64,000 nucleotides of DNA from an uncultured Clostridia bacterium. GTDB lineage: Bacteria; Bacillota; Clostridia; Christensenellales; CAG-917. The stretch's first letter is position 1; the number at the start of each line of letters is the position of its first letter. Below, one piece after another: positions 54,701 to 62,065 of this stretch. The translations under genes were made by a program, and so were the position numbers. Under the pieces are notes generated by a model, which ran no database searches, was not told the origin of the DNA, and saw only the letters and a list, made by a program, of their open reading frames with translations. Location: the NCBI GenBank assembly GCA_934277615.1, contig CAKQUV010000006.1:1-64000 (forward strand), written 5' to 3'.

Positions 54701-57700
54701 CCATATATACAACCGCACTCTTGCTCTCAAACCTACTCAGCACGGTGTCCATAACCGCGTCGCTGCCGCTTGCGTCATAGAATGCCAATTGATTTTTGTC
54801 GCCGATTGTAGAATACGTTGCGCCTATCTGCAATTCGCCTTGTTTGAAGGTGTAATTGCCGTCGTTTGAAACAGTTTTTTGGCATACTCCTGCCATTGCA
54901 AGTACGTAATTGAACGAGCCTGCCTCACTGATTACGTCTTTGTCAAGCAGTATGTATTTGCCGTTCTTATTGTTGCTGACAACTCTATATGCATAATTCG
55001 TATCGCTTTCGACGTTAGAATACGTGGCGATATAAATCGTCCAACTGCCCTCGATAATCGGGCTGAGAACGCCGCCCGCTACGCCGCCTTTGGTGATGTC
55101 GGTGTTTCCGTCAAATTTGAAGCCGGTGGAAATGCTGTTTTCAAGCGTGCCGCCCTGCATATAACCGACAAGACCGCCCACGTTCTTACTGCCGCGATAG
55201 AGATCGCTTTCGCTGTTTGGCGTGGACTCGGATGCCGAAACGCTGTTTGAAATCGTGCCGCCTATCATCCTGCCGACAAGACCGCCCACGTAACTTGCGC
55301 CGTCTTTGCCGACGTAAACCGCATTGGAGTCAGTTGTATTGCCCGTGCCGATATTGACGATGCGGTTGAGGACGTGGGATTCCTGTTCGAGATAACCGAC
55401 GATGCCGCCAACGTACATATCGCCCGAAACAATCGCTTTGTTGTAGATTGCAAACGTCAGCTTGCCCTCGCTGTCTTCAGGACCATTGACAGGCTTGTTT
55501 TCAAGATAAAGCAACGCTTTCTTGAATACGCCGCCGACAAGACCGCCAACGTAATCCGCGCCGTAAACGGTTGCGATGTTCTGCGCCGAAGAGGGCTTGA
55601 ACGTAACGATATTGGCGTTTGGCGTAGCCGTGGTCGAGCCGTATCTTATGTTGTTGAAAATAAGCGTATCGCCGTTTTTATAGCCATCGATAATACCGAT
55701 TGCGCCGATTATGCCGCCGACATAGTTGTTTGCGTAAATCTTGCCGTTGTTTACAAATTTGAGGTCGCCGCCAAAGATGGTGCTGCCATTATTGTCCTTG
55801 CCTGCGCCCGAGGATACGTAGCCGATTATGCCGCCCACAAAGTCGCCGAACGGAGCCGTCGAAGTGCCGAAGGTGAGTTCGTTTGCGAGCGTTACCGCCC
55901 CTCTGTTGCCGTCGTTGATAGCCGCGCCGTTGGCGATGTTTGCGCCTTCGCCCAGCACGCCGATAATACCGCCGAAGAATGACGGTTGAAGTTTCGTAAC
56001 ACCTGAGTCCGCTTCGATTTTTACCGCATTGCCGCCAACGGTATAGTTGTTTGCAAACGCAAGCGTGGCGTCTTGCAAATAGCCGATAATTCCGCCGATA
56101 ACGCTTCCCTCGCTGTTGCCTTCGTCGTCTTGCTTGCCGAATTTGACGGTTGCATGCAAATAGTCATCGGCATAAGTGAGCGTGGTTTTATCCGTGCCGT
56201 TGCCGATAAACGAGCCGTAAAGCGCGCCGACATAATTTACGCCGATAACCTGCGCCTTTTCATACGGCTTGGCATCGATTGAATTGTAATAAAGCCTTGC
56301 GTTAAGGTTGAAAACATCCGCGCACTGCGACGCGTCAAGCTTGCCTGCAATCGCGCCTGCGTACGAGCCCGAGGACGTAACTTCAACGTTGCCTGTCGCC
56401 GAGAAATACAGGTCTTTGCCCTTTTCGGTGCCGTCTTCGTTTTTAGTTCCGTTGGCGTTGAATTGCGCCGCGCTTGTGATTATCCACTTGCCGACTATGC
56501 CGCCAACGTAGTCATGACCTTGGACTCTCGCATTTACAAGGTTGTCCGAACTATCCATTTTGTCATTGGTCGTATCGTAAAGCACGGTTGTACCTTCCGC
56601 ATAGCCGACAAAACCGCCGACGTTGTCATGACCGACAACAGACGGCGTAAAACCGCAAGAGAAGGTGCAATTATCGATAGTGCCGCCTATCATCTTGCCG
56701 ACAAGACCGCCAACGTAGTCTTTACCGACAATCTGCGCGCTTTCCGTATCGCCGTCGTCATTATACGACGCGCCGACCACGTACAAATCCTTGAAATACG
56801 TGCCTTCGACGTTGCCGAACAAGCCGACGTAATCCGTTTCGTGATTGTTGTAACAATATGAGATTTCAACGCACGTTCCCTCTGTATCGCTTGCGAAACA
56901 CGCCGCTTTGAACACTACTCCGCTGTTGCCGATAGGCTTAAACGTGCTGTCGAGAAGAATATTCGCCGTAACGACGAAATGTGCGTTTGCGTACGTCCTG
57001 TCCGTCGCCACCGTGCGACTATCTGCCGCAAGAACAAGACTTTCGTTTTGGGCAGAATCGCCGCTGTCGATAGAGTTCCACGCCTTAGCGCCGTTGATGA
57101 TTTGACTCAACCTCAAAAGTTGCGCCTGCGACGAAATGACATAGGGATTGTCTTTCGTGCCCCAACTTCTCACCGTTGTGGTGTTATTCCTCCATCCAAA
57201 GTCGCTGTCAAGGAGCGTGTAATATCTGCTTATATTGCCAACGATATTTGTATCCGTGCCCTCTGCGGTAATCTGCGTGCCTTCTCTTACGTGCTCGCCT
57301 GAATTGAGAGCGGCGACGAATTGGGTTATATTAAACTGGTCGCACGACTTGACTACGGTGCTAGGCTTTCCGTCCGCGCCGATAATAGTGTATTTTATAT
57401 ATAAAACAAAACTGTTTACGTCATAACTTCCTTTTTGATAGACGAGCACTTGCGGACGTTCAGTGCTGCTGCCGTTGAGTAAGAACAAGGATGCCGTGCC
57501 CTCATTGTGTTCAAGGTTGTATTTTTCCTGATTGGTTACGACAACGCTGTCCTTTGCGCCGAACCAGAAGTCCTCTCCAAACGTCTTTGACTCATCGTTT
57601 AGATTGTATTTTGAAATCGTAAACTTTGCGTTATATCTGCCCACGACCGCTCCGCCGAGAACGATATCATAAGTATAATAATACTCGCCTGCATTTTGCT

Positions 57701-60700
57701 TGCCGTGTTCGGTGCGGTTTAGCGTGCGATTTTGGTCGTCAAAATACACCACATAACGGCCGTAACCGCCCGTTGCGACTATTTGCGGAGTGATTGGATT
57801 GGTTACGACTTGCAATTGGTCGTTGTATTCTTTGGTTTGGTCTTGTGCTACGCGTTGTTTAAAAGCGATATCCTTCACTTCCGCGCGCACGCCGTTTGCG
57901 TTTGCATACTCGGAACCGCCATACGTGAAAGACGCGTCGTAATAGAACGTAAATTCGATTGCACTGTCAGTTTGTGCAACGTCTACACTACCTTTGTTTG
58001 CCGTTGCGCTTGTTTCGATTAAGGTCGGAGCAGCTACGTTTGTAAACAAATAATCACTGCTCGATACGGAACTCTCGCCCCAAATGCTCGAAGCATACTT
58101 GTCTACAGCCGTCGTGCCACTCACTTTGAAGCCGTTGATATTTTTGGACAAAATATCCGTCCAAGCAACGTCCGTCCACGTGTTTCCGCGCACTTGCGCC
58201 GTGAGCGTCAAATTCGTGAAAAACACCTTGCCGAGAGTGTTGAAACCTGTATTGTTTGCGTTAAGCGGGAAAAAGCCCCAAGAATTTGTGACTTTGTAAT
58301 TGCTTAATACCTCGCCGTTGTATGCGCCGCCGACGATTGCGCCAATCGTATTAGCTTTTGCGGTGAGTTTGTGATCGTTATCGACAACAACGTAGCAATG
58401 GTCGATTGTGAAATATCCGCTTGACGTGCCGCCGCCGACTATACCTGCGACGCATTTACGTCCCGTTACGTTTGAATAGTTGTAGCAGTACTCGACAAGC
58501 GCGGCACTTGCGTTCGTTCCGGCTGCATACAAGTATCCGACGATGCCGCCCGTGCTATCGCCCGTGCTTGTATCCGCATCGTCCGCTCTTGCGATTTCTC
58601 CGACGTTGTAGCAGTTGAAGATATGTATTATGAGTTTGTTGGTGCCGAGCGATACCGTTTTTGTGTAAGCACGACCGACTATACCGCCCGTATTATCCGC
58701 TTTTGACGTGATTTTGCCGCTGTTGGCGCACTTGGAAATATTGAGAGCCGTTATATTGTCGGTGTCCTTAACCACGCCGCCCAAAATACCGCCGACGTTG
58801 CTCGTTGCCGTGATATCTTTGGTGTTGGCGCAGCCCTCAATCGTCACGGAAACGCTGTCATCCGCAAAAATACCGCCGATAATGCCGCCTGCGTATTCGT
58901 TTGACGATGTCGTTGTCACGTTTGAATTAAATGTCACGGTTGCATTGTTCGTGCAGTTCGTTATCGTCATGCTGCTTGCAATGCCGCCGAATATACCGCC
59001 GATATAATTTACGCCGCTTATAGCCGCATTGTTGGTAAGATTGCTGAAGGTCAAGCCCGATTTCTTGACGTACGCAAAGAAACCGCCTGCATAATCGCCC
59101 GTTGCGGTTACGGTTGCGTTGTTGGTTGCGCTTGACGTCAAACTCAACGCTCCGATGCTGTAACCAATCACGCCGCCAACGTAGCTTGCGCCGTTCAAAG
59201 TTGCGCCGACATTGGAAACGCCGCTTATAGTCACACTTCCGTCCGTATCGTTGAAACCGACAACGCCGCCAACCGAACTTCTGCCCTTGACGGGAATATT
59301 GTCAATTGCAAACGTACCGTTGATTGTACCCGTGTTGTAACCCACGATACCGCCAACGTTGTCGTTGGTCTTGCCGTCTACGTTGTCGTTGGTCTTGCCG
59401 TCTACGTTGCCGCTATTGGTAAGCGTGCCTGTTACGGTTGCGCCGGATACGTTCCAGCCTACGATACCGCCTACGTCGTTGCCTTCTGCCGTAACCGTGC
59501 CGGAATTGGTTGCTCCGTCTATAATCGCGCCCTCGAGAACGCCGACGATTCCACCGACATCGCCTCCGCCGCTGACGTCGCCTGAATTGGTTGCGCCCGA
59601 AAGCGTTTTGTCTGTGATGCCGTCTATTTTGAAATACCCGATAACGCCGCCCACTCTGCTTGACGAAGTTGCAGAAACGGTGCCGTTGTTGGTAAGTGTA
59701 CCGCTAAATTTGACGTTGAGTGCATAACCTACAATACCGCCGATATGCTCGCCGCCGGTTGACGTAACGGTGCCGTTATTGGTGGTGGTGCCGCTTATCG
59801 TCCCCGAAAGCATTTGACCTGCGATACCGCCTATATCATCGCCGCTGCCGCCGGAAGAAACTCCAACCTCGCCGTTGTTGCTACATCCGTTTATGATTAT
59901 CGTGCCTCTCGCAAATCCGATAATACCGCCAACAATCTTAGAACCACTGACTTTGCCATTGTTAACGCACCCTATAATCGTAGTTTCGGAATCGGCATGG
60001 GTGTTTGCTATAATACCGCCGTCTTGTTCTTTACTCGAACTGATTTCCGCATAGTTTACACATCCGCTTATCGTTGCTTTGGCGCCACTTGGAACAAATC
60101 CTACAAATGCCGCCGCATCCGTGGAAGTCGAGATTATCTTTGATTTCGTATCACTCGCCGCACCTATTGTCAAATCATTGATTGCGCCACCATTGCCGAG
60201 CGTGCCGACAAGCGCACCTCTTGCGTTTGTGGCGTTTATAACAAGGTCAAGCAACGCGCAATTATCGCCATTGATTGTACCCCTGAACACGGGTGAATTG
60301 TTGCCTATGTAATTTGCAATCGGTGTAAAAGCCGTGCCGAGCATATTGATATATTTGCCTGCCGCGACACCGTATTTTGCAGTATTTTGGTCGTGGTCGC
60401 TATTAGGAACAACGTTGAATATACTTCCGTATAATCCGTTTGACACCCAATTTGTAGTATCGTCAGCGGCTTTACCATAACGATTTATTGCACATGCAAG
60501 TGTTTCAAAATCTTCGCGGCAAGTCAGTTCAAACGGAGAAGAGGTCTTTGTGCCGTACATTTGCACGTATTCATATTGCTCAAGCGTGTTGGCTACGTTA
60601 TCGACAACTCTGAACTTGTAAACGCCGCCCTTATCGGCAGTCCAAGTTGCAGTCTTTGTATCGTCGCTTATATTCGGCGTGATTTCAAACTCTTCTCCAC

Positions 60701-61583
60701 CGTTTCTCGACGCATAAATTTTGTAAATGCCTGCCGTTGCATCGTTAAACGTAAACTCGGTGGAACCGTTTGTGTGTGTTATTGTAGGCTTGGTCGTATC
60801 TTTACGATAGATATCAACCCAAAAAGATTTGACATAACCATTACAACTATAGTTCCTCGCCGATTCCCAAATGTTTAATTTTACTGTCCAACTATAACTA
60901 TTAGATGCAAAACTTGCCGAATTAGCAAGTAAATCAGTACCTGTAGTTGTAACGGACGCTTCTCCTGTCTTATTCTTACTAACTTCAACCTCATTACCAA
61001 CAGTTATGTTTGTGCCAACACCAGATTCAACCGCAGTAACTACACGCATTTTAAAGAAGTCAGAACCACCACGATTATATACACCGATATCTGACTTTAA
61101 TTTAACATCACCAATAGCACCATTCTCAAGCGCTTTAGCAATAGAGCCATTAAAAGTTAATCCCCACCAAAAATCCTTATCCCTATCACCAGATTTGTTG
61201 GTACTGAAACCCATTTGTGCATTTGATACTAAGGGTTGATAATAATATGTTCCGCCACCACCTGTAAGCGAAAAAACCGAAACTTGACGAGAATAATTGG
61301 TATAAGTGTAAGGATAGTTGTCACTAAGGTTGTTTGCATCCGTTGTCGAATTATAATTTGTAAACGTATTATTTGGAGTCCAAATTTTTGCCGTATCATC
61401 CCATGTCGCGTCCGCGACGTTGCTCTCGATTATGCCGTTTTGTTGGAGATTTTCTTCTATGCCGAAAGCACCGGAGAGTGTGCCGGCAAAGACAAGGACA
61501 AACAATGTCGCAAGCAATATCGCGCTGCCCGCGCCTTTCAACAATTTCCGTATCGTTCTCTGCCCTGTCCTTGTGTTTTTCAT
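42735..61583 (-). CDS. Giant GLUG-repeat surface protein with MBG/YDG-like domains
   Basis: A single uninterrupted frame of 6,282 residues. A signal peptide (KLLKGAGSAILLATLFVLVFAGTLSGAFG) precedes an N-terminal domain. Long arrays of GLUG-type repeats follow (GGIVGY, VGGIIGG, NNGTVTSTG), predicted to form beta-helices, in modules starting near residues 360, 1530, 2440, 3070 and 5890. Each module often opens with NPYxIST-like residues and a PxG-x-F-x-G step. MBG/YDG-like domains (YNTKAQGLSSIEVDG, VYDATQIVPDEQL, EYDGHSL) occupy about 1300-1500 and 4250-5790. No LPxTG, SLH or other anchor is visible at the C-terminus (KQNTQTV). I start at ATG 61583, which follows GGAGAGA. Likely adhesin or matrix protein, first gene of a cluster with the TasA-like genes. 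Confidence 0.9.
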   Translation of the reverse strand: MKNTRTGQRTIRKLLKGAGSAILLATLFVLVFAGTLSGAFGIEENLQQNGIIESNVADATWDDTAKIWTPNNTFTNYNSTTDANNLSDNYPYTYTNYSRQVSVFSLTGGGGTYYYQPLVSNAQMGFSTNKSGDRDKDFWWGLTFNGSIAKALENGAIGDVKLKSDIGVYNRGGSDFFKMRVVTAVESGVGTNITVGNEVEVSKNKTGEASVTTTGTDLLANSASFASNSYSWTVKLNIWESARNYSCNGYVKSFWVDIYRKDTTKPTITHTNGSTEFTFNDATAGIYKIYASRNGGEEFEITPNISDDTKTATWTADKGGVYKFRVVDNVANTLEQYEYVQMYGTKTSSPFELTCREDFETLACAINRYGKAADDTTNWVSNGLYGSIFNVVPNSDHDQNTAKYGVAAGKYINMLGTAFTPIANYIGNNSPVFRGTINGDNCALLDLVINATNARGALVGTLGNGGAINDLTIGAASDTKSKIISTSTDAAAFVGFVPSGAKATISGCVNYAEISSSKEQDGGIIANTHADSETTIIGCVNNGKVSGSKIVGGIIGFARGTIIINGCSNNGEVGVSSGGSGDDIGGIAGQMLSGTISGTTTNNGTVTSTGGEHIGGIVGYALNVKFSGTLTNNGTVSATSSSRVGGVIGYFKIDGITDKTLSGATNSGDVSGGGDVGGIVGVLEGAIIDGATNSGTVTAEGNDVGGIVGWNVSGATVTGTLTNSGNVDGKTNDNVDGKTNDNVGGIVGYNTGTINGTFAIDNIPVKGRSSVGGVVGFNDTDGSVTISGVSNVGATLNGASYVGGVIGYSIGALSLTSSATNNATVTATGDYAGGFFAYVKKSGLTFSNLTNNAAISGVNYIGGIFGGIASSMTITNCTNNATVTFNSNVTTTSSNEYAGGIIGGIFADDSVSVTIEGCANTKDITATSNVGGILGGVVKDTDNITALNISKCANSGKITSKADNTGGIVGRAYTKTVSLGTNKLIIHIFNCYNVGEIARADDADTSTGDSTGGIVGYLYAAGTNASAALVEYCYNYSNVTGRKCVAGIVGGGTSSGYFTIDHCYVVVDNDHKLTAKANTIGAIVGGAYNGEVLSNYKVTNSWGFFPLNANNTGFNTLGKVFFTNLTLTAQVRGNTWTDVAWTDILSKNINGFKVSGTTAVDKYASSIWGESSVSSSDYLFTNVAAPTLIETSATANKGSVDVAQTDSAIEFTFYYDASFTYGGSEYANANGVRAEVKDIAFKQRVAQDQTKEYNDQLQVVTNPITPQIVATGGYGRYVVYFDDQNRTLNRTEHGKQNAGEYYYTYDIVLGGAVVGRYNAKFTISKYNLNDESKTFGEDFWFGAKDSVVVTNQEKYNLEHNEGTASLFLLNGSSTERPQVLVYQKGSYDVNSFVLYIKYTIIGADGKPSTVVKSCDQFNITQFVAALNSGEHVREGTQITAEGTDTNIVGNISRYYTLLDSDFGWRNNTTTVRSWGTKDNPYVISSQAQLLRLSQIINGAKAWNSIDSGDSAQNESLVLAADSRTVATDRTYANAHFVVTANILLDSTFKPIGNSGVVFKAACFASDTEGTCVEISYCYNNHETDYVGLFGNVEGTYFKDLYVVGASYNDDGDTESAQIVGKDYVGGLVGKMIGGTIDNCTFSCGFTPSVVGHDNVGGFVGYAEGTTVLYDTTNDKMDSSDNLVNARVQGHDYVGGIVGKWIITSAAQFNANGTKNEDGTEKGKDLYFSATGNVEVTSSGSYAGAIAGKLDASQCADVFNLNARLYYNSIDAKPYEKAQVIGVNYVGALYGSFIGNGTDKTTLTYADDYLHATVKFGKQDDEGNSEGSVIGGIIGYLQDATLAFANNYTVGGNAVKIEADSGVTKLQPSFFGGIIGVLGEGANIANGAAINDGNRGAVTLANELTFGTSTAPFGDFVGGIIGYVSSGAGKDNNGSTIFGGDLKFVNNGKIYANNYVGGIIGAIGIIDGYKNGDTLIFNNIRYGSTTATPNANIVTFKPSSAQNIATVYGADYVGGLVGGVFKKALLYLENKPVNGPEDSEGKLTFAIYNKAIVSGDMYVGGIVGYLEQESHVLNRIVNIGTGNTTDSNAVYVGKDGASYVGGLVGRMIGGTISNSVSASESTPNSESDLYRGSKNVGGLVGYMQGGTLENSISTGFKFDGNTDITKGGVAGGVLSPIIEGSWTIYIATYSNVESDTNYAYRVVSNNKNGKYILLDKDVISEAGSFNYVLAMAGVCQKTVSNDGNYTFKQGELQIGATYSTIGDKNQLAFYDASGSDAVMDTVLSRFESKSAVVYMGVPMYDGTSFSVCKTKVVFKDIARFLESEIEINPEDIANARKIYNLDSSMSDEAVKTYLLLQMSLVNVAKGYQAPSGAKYSEDSNLKYAYYADVVAGGTRYDSNGYITNIKANIYFKGVIIGTSEADVNAKGQVGDYDSGNLELGSEQNPYTISTQNEWNEFAWSIYSGTNTYTNAHIKLLTDVTVTKSASHTGINNATYTFGSLTTNTGKGAYATDNVGYNFAGSIANNNTGGKSFQGHFDGNGKKITITYTSGNYHNVSVFPNAKGASFKNLTIEGYIVAGSAESETRVTTGNGLTNDQTAKLEYNAASDIAGFVGKPLGDIKFENCTNNTDVIGYSRVAGFAGFSTSDAQITFIGCVNKGNIESLEGSKFTKNAVQEVGAPDDYSYGTGGLIAYATNDITIESCLNTGKIKGKTKVGGLVGRVTAVTNIQNSANTGHIEATEYNIFMVSSDSDYDKKRATNAWSRVGGIIGEAGKASTLNMFACYNTGHIRGLSNIAGGLVGIIGTIPDDKKSTSAQADHMATIAYSYNTGKIIVGYKSYRGIPQFGSSGYNFNGSLAGGIVGVAVQLTMRYCYNTGDIDAYGGNSTRALTEWQSRNGGILAEAATESGVTHEVKIENCYSVGKIRIMEANKASSETHYSADIVGFIQEDDTSKANVTVNNSYGIANNIINKKDNKDAYYSGWNNQDGGSIEKVRTGETLENLAQLTAVMKSGGTVGTIKSLATTWNASKATIGAQNTTGYKAGSSYGYIYLPGCLPQLAVFAVDTYNGLSMNSQNYGYDDNYGSYRTQDAGDEYSPYVIRDGIDLLGLQALVDLGYTFSGKYIEFANGTNNITLDENMASDTALIINLPTDGSTSRPSATAAYKFSSKASPSFTTASDWKTGKSYHLFALGGVLKQDNTSTNTYNAWKASNHAYGTNGTLAANAAFDTQNFLPIGRKGGNNVFKGTISGEWSVKDQDGKVVEKGVTEIANLRIAYKGYAGLFGNVQDAEVRSIGASGSVIAYANGTSVSSRSIAGGIVAAAYGSSIIDGCEAGSGNRTLEVYAYGTSQTYSDSDIENITTAAGGIVGRANTAKSGLYYDGTTLTVKNNKVVNAKVQSAKDNIGGIIGYVYATYSAKNRNNRVEIASNLVQEATISAIPFDTALTDVGTRTGGILGYSNLHLSIIVRECVVGDDSAANKVNILGENRIGGIVGETPDAVNEISGCKVLQSATIKRGNSWGDVSNAGEGGTAIGGIVGLTFNAEGTDPITTTFSGNIVFKGKIVIDVQTKYNSVNDRSNDGVVRNVGGIVGDMGSGARIATGSEIEVGGTIEIAAAVDTDHFNRNIGGVAGRTDDVAFSGTFKVAPTITAKTAYQIGGFIGKNNGIVNILADDTDIQIGGNITASHDVGGFIGYNNSKSTLLIGADQYRAVNYDDALSIRIVNSVNDAEKKATIDTLIKGTGDNVGGIVGNSAEGGVVKIVKGVIVNAGQVAGNSNIGGIIGYSDGALSTGGSNYGSAILQITNEGKVVGEGDFVGGVIGRLNSGRIAGRFVNKGNVKGRDYVGGSIGYVAKGASIESLDGKTEFINEAVAVATQSDALVAADNAVADDSKFNVVGINYVGGSIGMLLGQSLGNEQFKVEFRSKGTVNGEKYVGGSIGVLAGKTGYTDFISEGAMLNVGATTAVGGSVGFIGVPNSLVISKNEKERITSANIVVSHTHFEANGILQLLKATEKPSADKEYVWGGIGGAIGAIGNKDDNLFDNTNSDKWTNNTYYARGTVTAEGYYHVGGIVGLIKADNITIANMLAYGTTVVGGKNVGGIVGATIGKKTVIDSAYSISPDSGGGIFTATDGNAGGIIGLARVADSSNGYKAEDDTDASTSYWVKGYTNAELAGSSVTNLQTTLGRYRLAFETYNQEGKTVTVVFTKELIGTGATTTDASTSDDTTTGGDDTDEEVAIYPTPYAYYESVGTHSVKIYDGTTVTYTASEDEANENEGYVLIDENLTWQEYFDITVGKDDNNKSKITYEEKVGAWVETVSDWKQYSTGTKATGWYFVYSKDQNGENNQIGTISAKHTVSTADGYSDLWYWKRIANAYTLSERNAGYDDDSKANSPYAHNPLYSVIVRESVDGTISTVPHKGTLYATATAANFKNNPSASGYYMYIASSGNTKPTSVNHDGKFFIQAEGGVSQNVAVYYRSIAMGSALTYNGYERYAPISLSGDIKYDSTLSDQSAVNPDNKNSYFYNAVNKDNETPKIAKTYYTTVSVYYFDDEGKPYVVGGINEGAWRINKRELTLAQKGMDTKYIYGEKYESSDGEKNESGGIITTLTLQNVVSPDKGTFKFTISITDGNDKELAKITWDPTVNPNVKITQNSQEITVANPKWENVENTKAASDKKYTINNESDGKAYGASFNIIYKMAKTYKVKISNNDISDKTNYQVKNTTYELTVERRSLSLTLSPTSAQFNNSTHTATWTIGGKGILATDNVATVLSQFAPTVYAVLGDDSKTPTYSTNTTWTNVGEAIELKDSNNAVIAKFEVSGNTIKVSQAKNVGSYYIVFGKPSDDCNYKFESEAENYTPGKFTISVNTLTVTWSTVHPNGYHTYDSSTVGQIIATIKPESSIQTDYKTFVLDYFTQNLSGTKLDNVNEVSGQTAIFTFVTSVNATTYSVGLKSSGKVSDVNCRVEYKNATNNSNGLSTKTYKINPKELTLNFVGMPQNGIGVYPNYTYNTKAQGLSSIEVDGICGSDSVYLTVASTMDDNTISVASNGKVSNRKLNVTLAKGFINANLPNESYGATVTLGSGGATSNYVLSGPTSTSWKISPKKLTIADIADGEVDYDATAHYPSIEMTAADTFGVVNKVEGKTGVFTYGDDTITVNYTDSSQKGVFVNAGIYTISVASQNTITATRNNVAVPSTNYSVVSKPNNQVTFTINAATVEIIWNTYDRSRPFVYKKNVKQGLTIASLIFTANGKSETKPISGGKFEGYGNDKLIVGITDGKINAGTGYTMEYDGHSLVAGTTNSGIAPIKENYSFTGGLVSGKFNIDKSILKIERPSGGISKVYDATQIVPDEQLKNIGYTISSTNGGEYRSISKDAFNISAKYNDKNVASGIAITFTYSLKSTYDKNYAYATSTEDANIGTITPATITVTLDKLRNGRATRAFGENSGGINVFYGGAKGAVNGVKNNKSNTYRLGEGFTISGFPSAETSGVVKVLARYVEVGKDRAAFDGYVNFVYNNGTDFVKGRATDARVLQDNLFKSLVFSIEDCKENSNASANYNFKVVDTDGKTMSSTIGTSETSVTVYDSQDTKNKDRGESSQKITIEITVKTYKIKYDNTTQSYANADGTYNTKWEKVVAVDVPDDISVTVENGWMEENGAPKIYKEYTVIRGSQGNKKLSASVTGENGKQLNYNMTNQPVLTIGYFVEENSDTFEIGSLSSLLIASYYWWVSANSGDPEFNQVVNTTVTWVALISDAEYEAGAAFTVPSNAPVPPETANVKTWDGYFEWLETEAGGNHVVFLNETGEENERGTWGYYYTTTTGAGDVKKYSSFKQIRDINGTFTQSDIEMLDGFFRVYDETSGDTVKKEWGNGGEFITNFLKVGVGNVAVAIGSIFKSLENGFTGTYDGGGYVIEYFNIMSFVGDNSTENNVGMFDVLGGNATVKNLHLRNFSITSDKGNVGGIAGKALTGANAIENVSWHGTISMSGDGNVGGLIGLSARSIDKAIALGTINAKGGNIGGLIGSIEKDSSSQANVGVSNAVSFVYIDATGNVGAITASSNGATATNAFYLANSAWTRSSGALAVSNGTYGTAKTYTQLIDGEAIAGVVNVGSRSGYVADTDGKKYYQGSAKGVYDVLDDFDYANQASDSIKNMNARQSLRLKDIIDVYMLMYDIKETVGTIDSTPIKVYTISSSSWLVGTGHGTDSSKIEISNRQQVALLRELRFASFILTADVVATATSVGDYAYSGAFFGSVTVESGKSYTIDFGSGKSAFEKEANENSVPYKQNTQTV
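59358..59405 (-). repeat. 24-bp tandem duplication inside the giant gene
   Basis: Two exact 24-base units in tandem encode NVDGKTND twice. In-frame perfect identity points to recent replication slippage in a GLUG array. Confidence 0.9.
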
Positions 61584-61620
61584 AATGTGTCTCTCCGTAT
61601 GTTTATTTGCGCTATGCACA

Positions 61621-61710
61621 AGTGATATTGCGCTTGTAAGCGCAGCGATATTTTTGTCTTGCGCCAAAAGTGATATTTGCCTTTGGCAAGTGATATTCGC
61701 ACCGTGTGCG
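61621..61710 (-). repeat. Four-unit hairpin array in the giant gene's leader
   Basis: Plus-strand units of AGTGATATT (61621, 61669, 61689; variant AGCGATATT at 61644), each followed by a small hairpin: GCGCTT-GT-AAGCGC (61630-61643), a degenerate TTTTTG/CAAAA, TTGCC-TTT-GGCAA (61677-61689) and CGCAC-CGT-GTGCG (61698-61710). Spacing is 20-25 bases. It lies 38-127 bases upstream of the giant gene start. A related GCGATAT stretch is at about 61746. Confidence 0.8.
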
Positions 61711-61836
61711 AGTTCATATGGAATATTCCACATAAACACCAAGCAAGCGATATAGCGAAACTGTGATTTGAGTTTTTATCCATGCTTGAACTGATAGCGT
61801 GTATCGGTTGCGCGGTAGTAGAACAATAAGGCTAGC

Positions 61837-61875
61837 GTGGCGTTAGACAATGAACTTGTGAGTTGTCTTTGCCAC
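61837..61875 (-). other. Nested hairpin in the giant gene's leader
   Basis: GTGGC/GCCAC (61837-61841 with 61871-61875) encloses AGACAA/TTGTCT (61845-61850 with 61863-61868) and a loop that can pair AACT/AGTT. It lies between the candidate promoter and the hairpin array. I do not recognise a known riboswitch class here. Confidence 0.5.
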
Positions 61876-61917
61876 AGCGACGACTTTTGTTCTCGCCTAT
61901 ATGCGCGTGATTTATAT

Positions 61918-61946
61918 ATTTTATAATATATATACAATTACGACAA
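61918..61946 (-). promoter_or_regulatory. Candidate promoter of the giant gene cluster
   Basis: On the minus strand TTGTCG (61946-61941), a 17-base AT-rich spacer and TAAAAT (61923-61918). If used, the transcript has a leader of about 330 bases before ATG 61583. Other AT-rich -10 choices are possible. Confidence 0.45.
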
Positions 61947-62065
61947 CAACTTTATTGGATAATTTGTCAATTTTTTTGAAAATTTTTTCACCCCACTTTT
62001 TATCCCCGATTTGTCGTACGTTTGATTGATATTTTTATTAAAATTCATCACGGGTTCGCCAAATA

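Noticed and set aside
61621..61710. Possible CRISPR array
   Set aside because: Repeated unit is nine bases, spacers are hairpins of 13-16 bases, only four units, and no cas genes are present.
61580..61742. Upstream start of the giant protein at 61742
   Set aside because: The extra 53 codons translate the hairpin array, have no ribosome site and precede the signal peptide; ATG 61583 is the better start.
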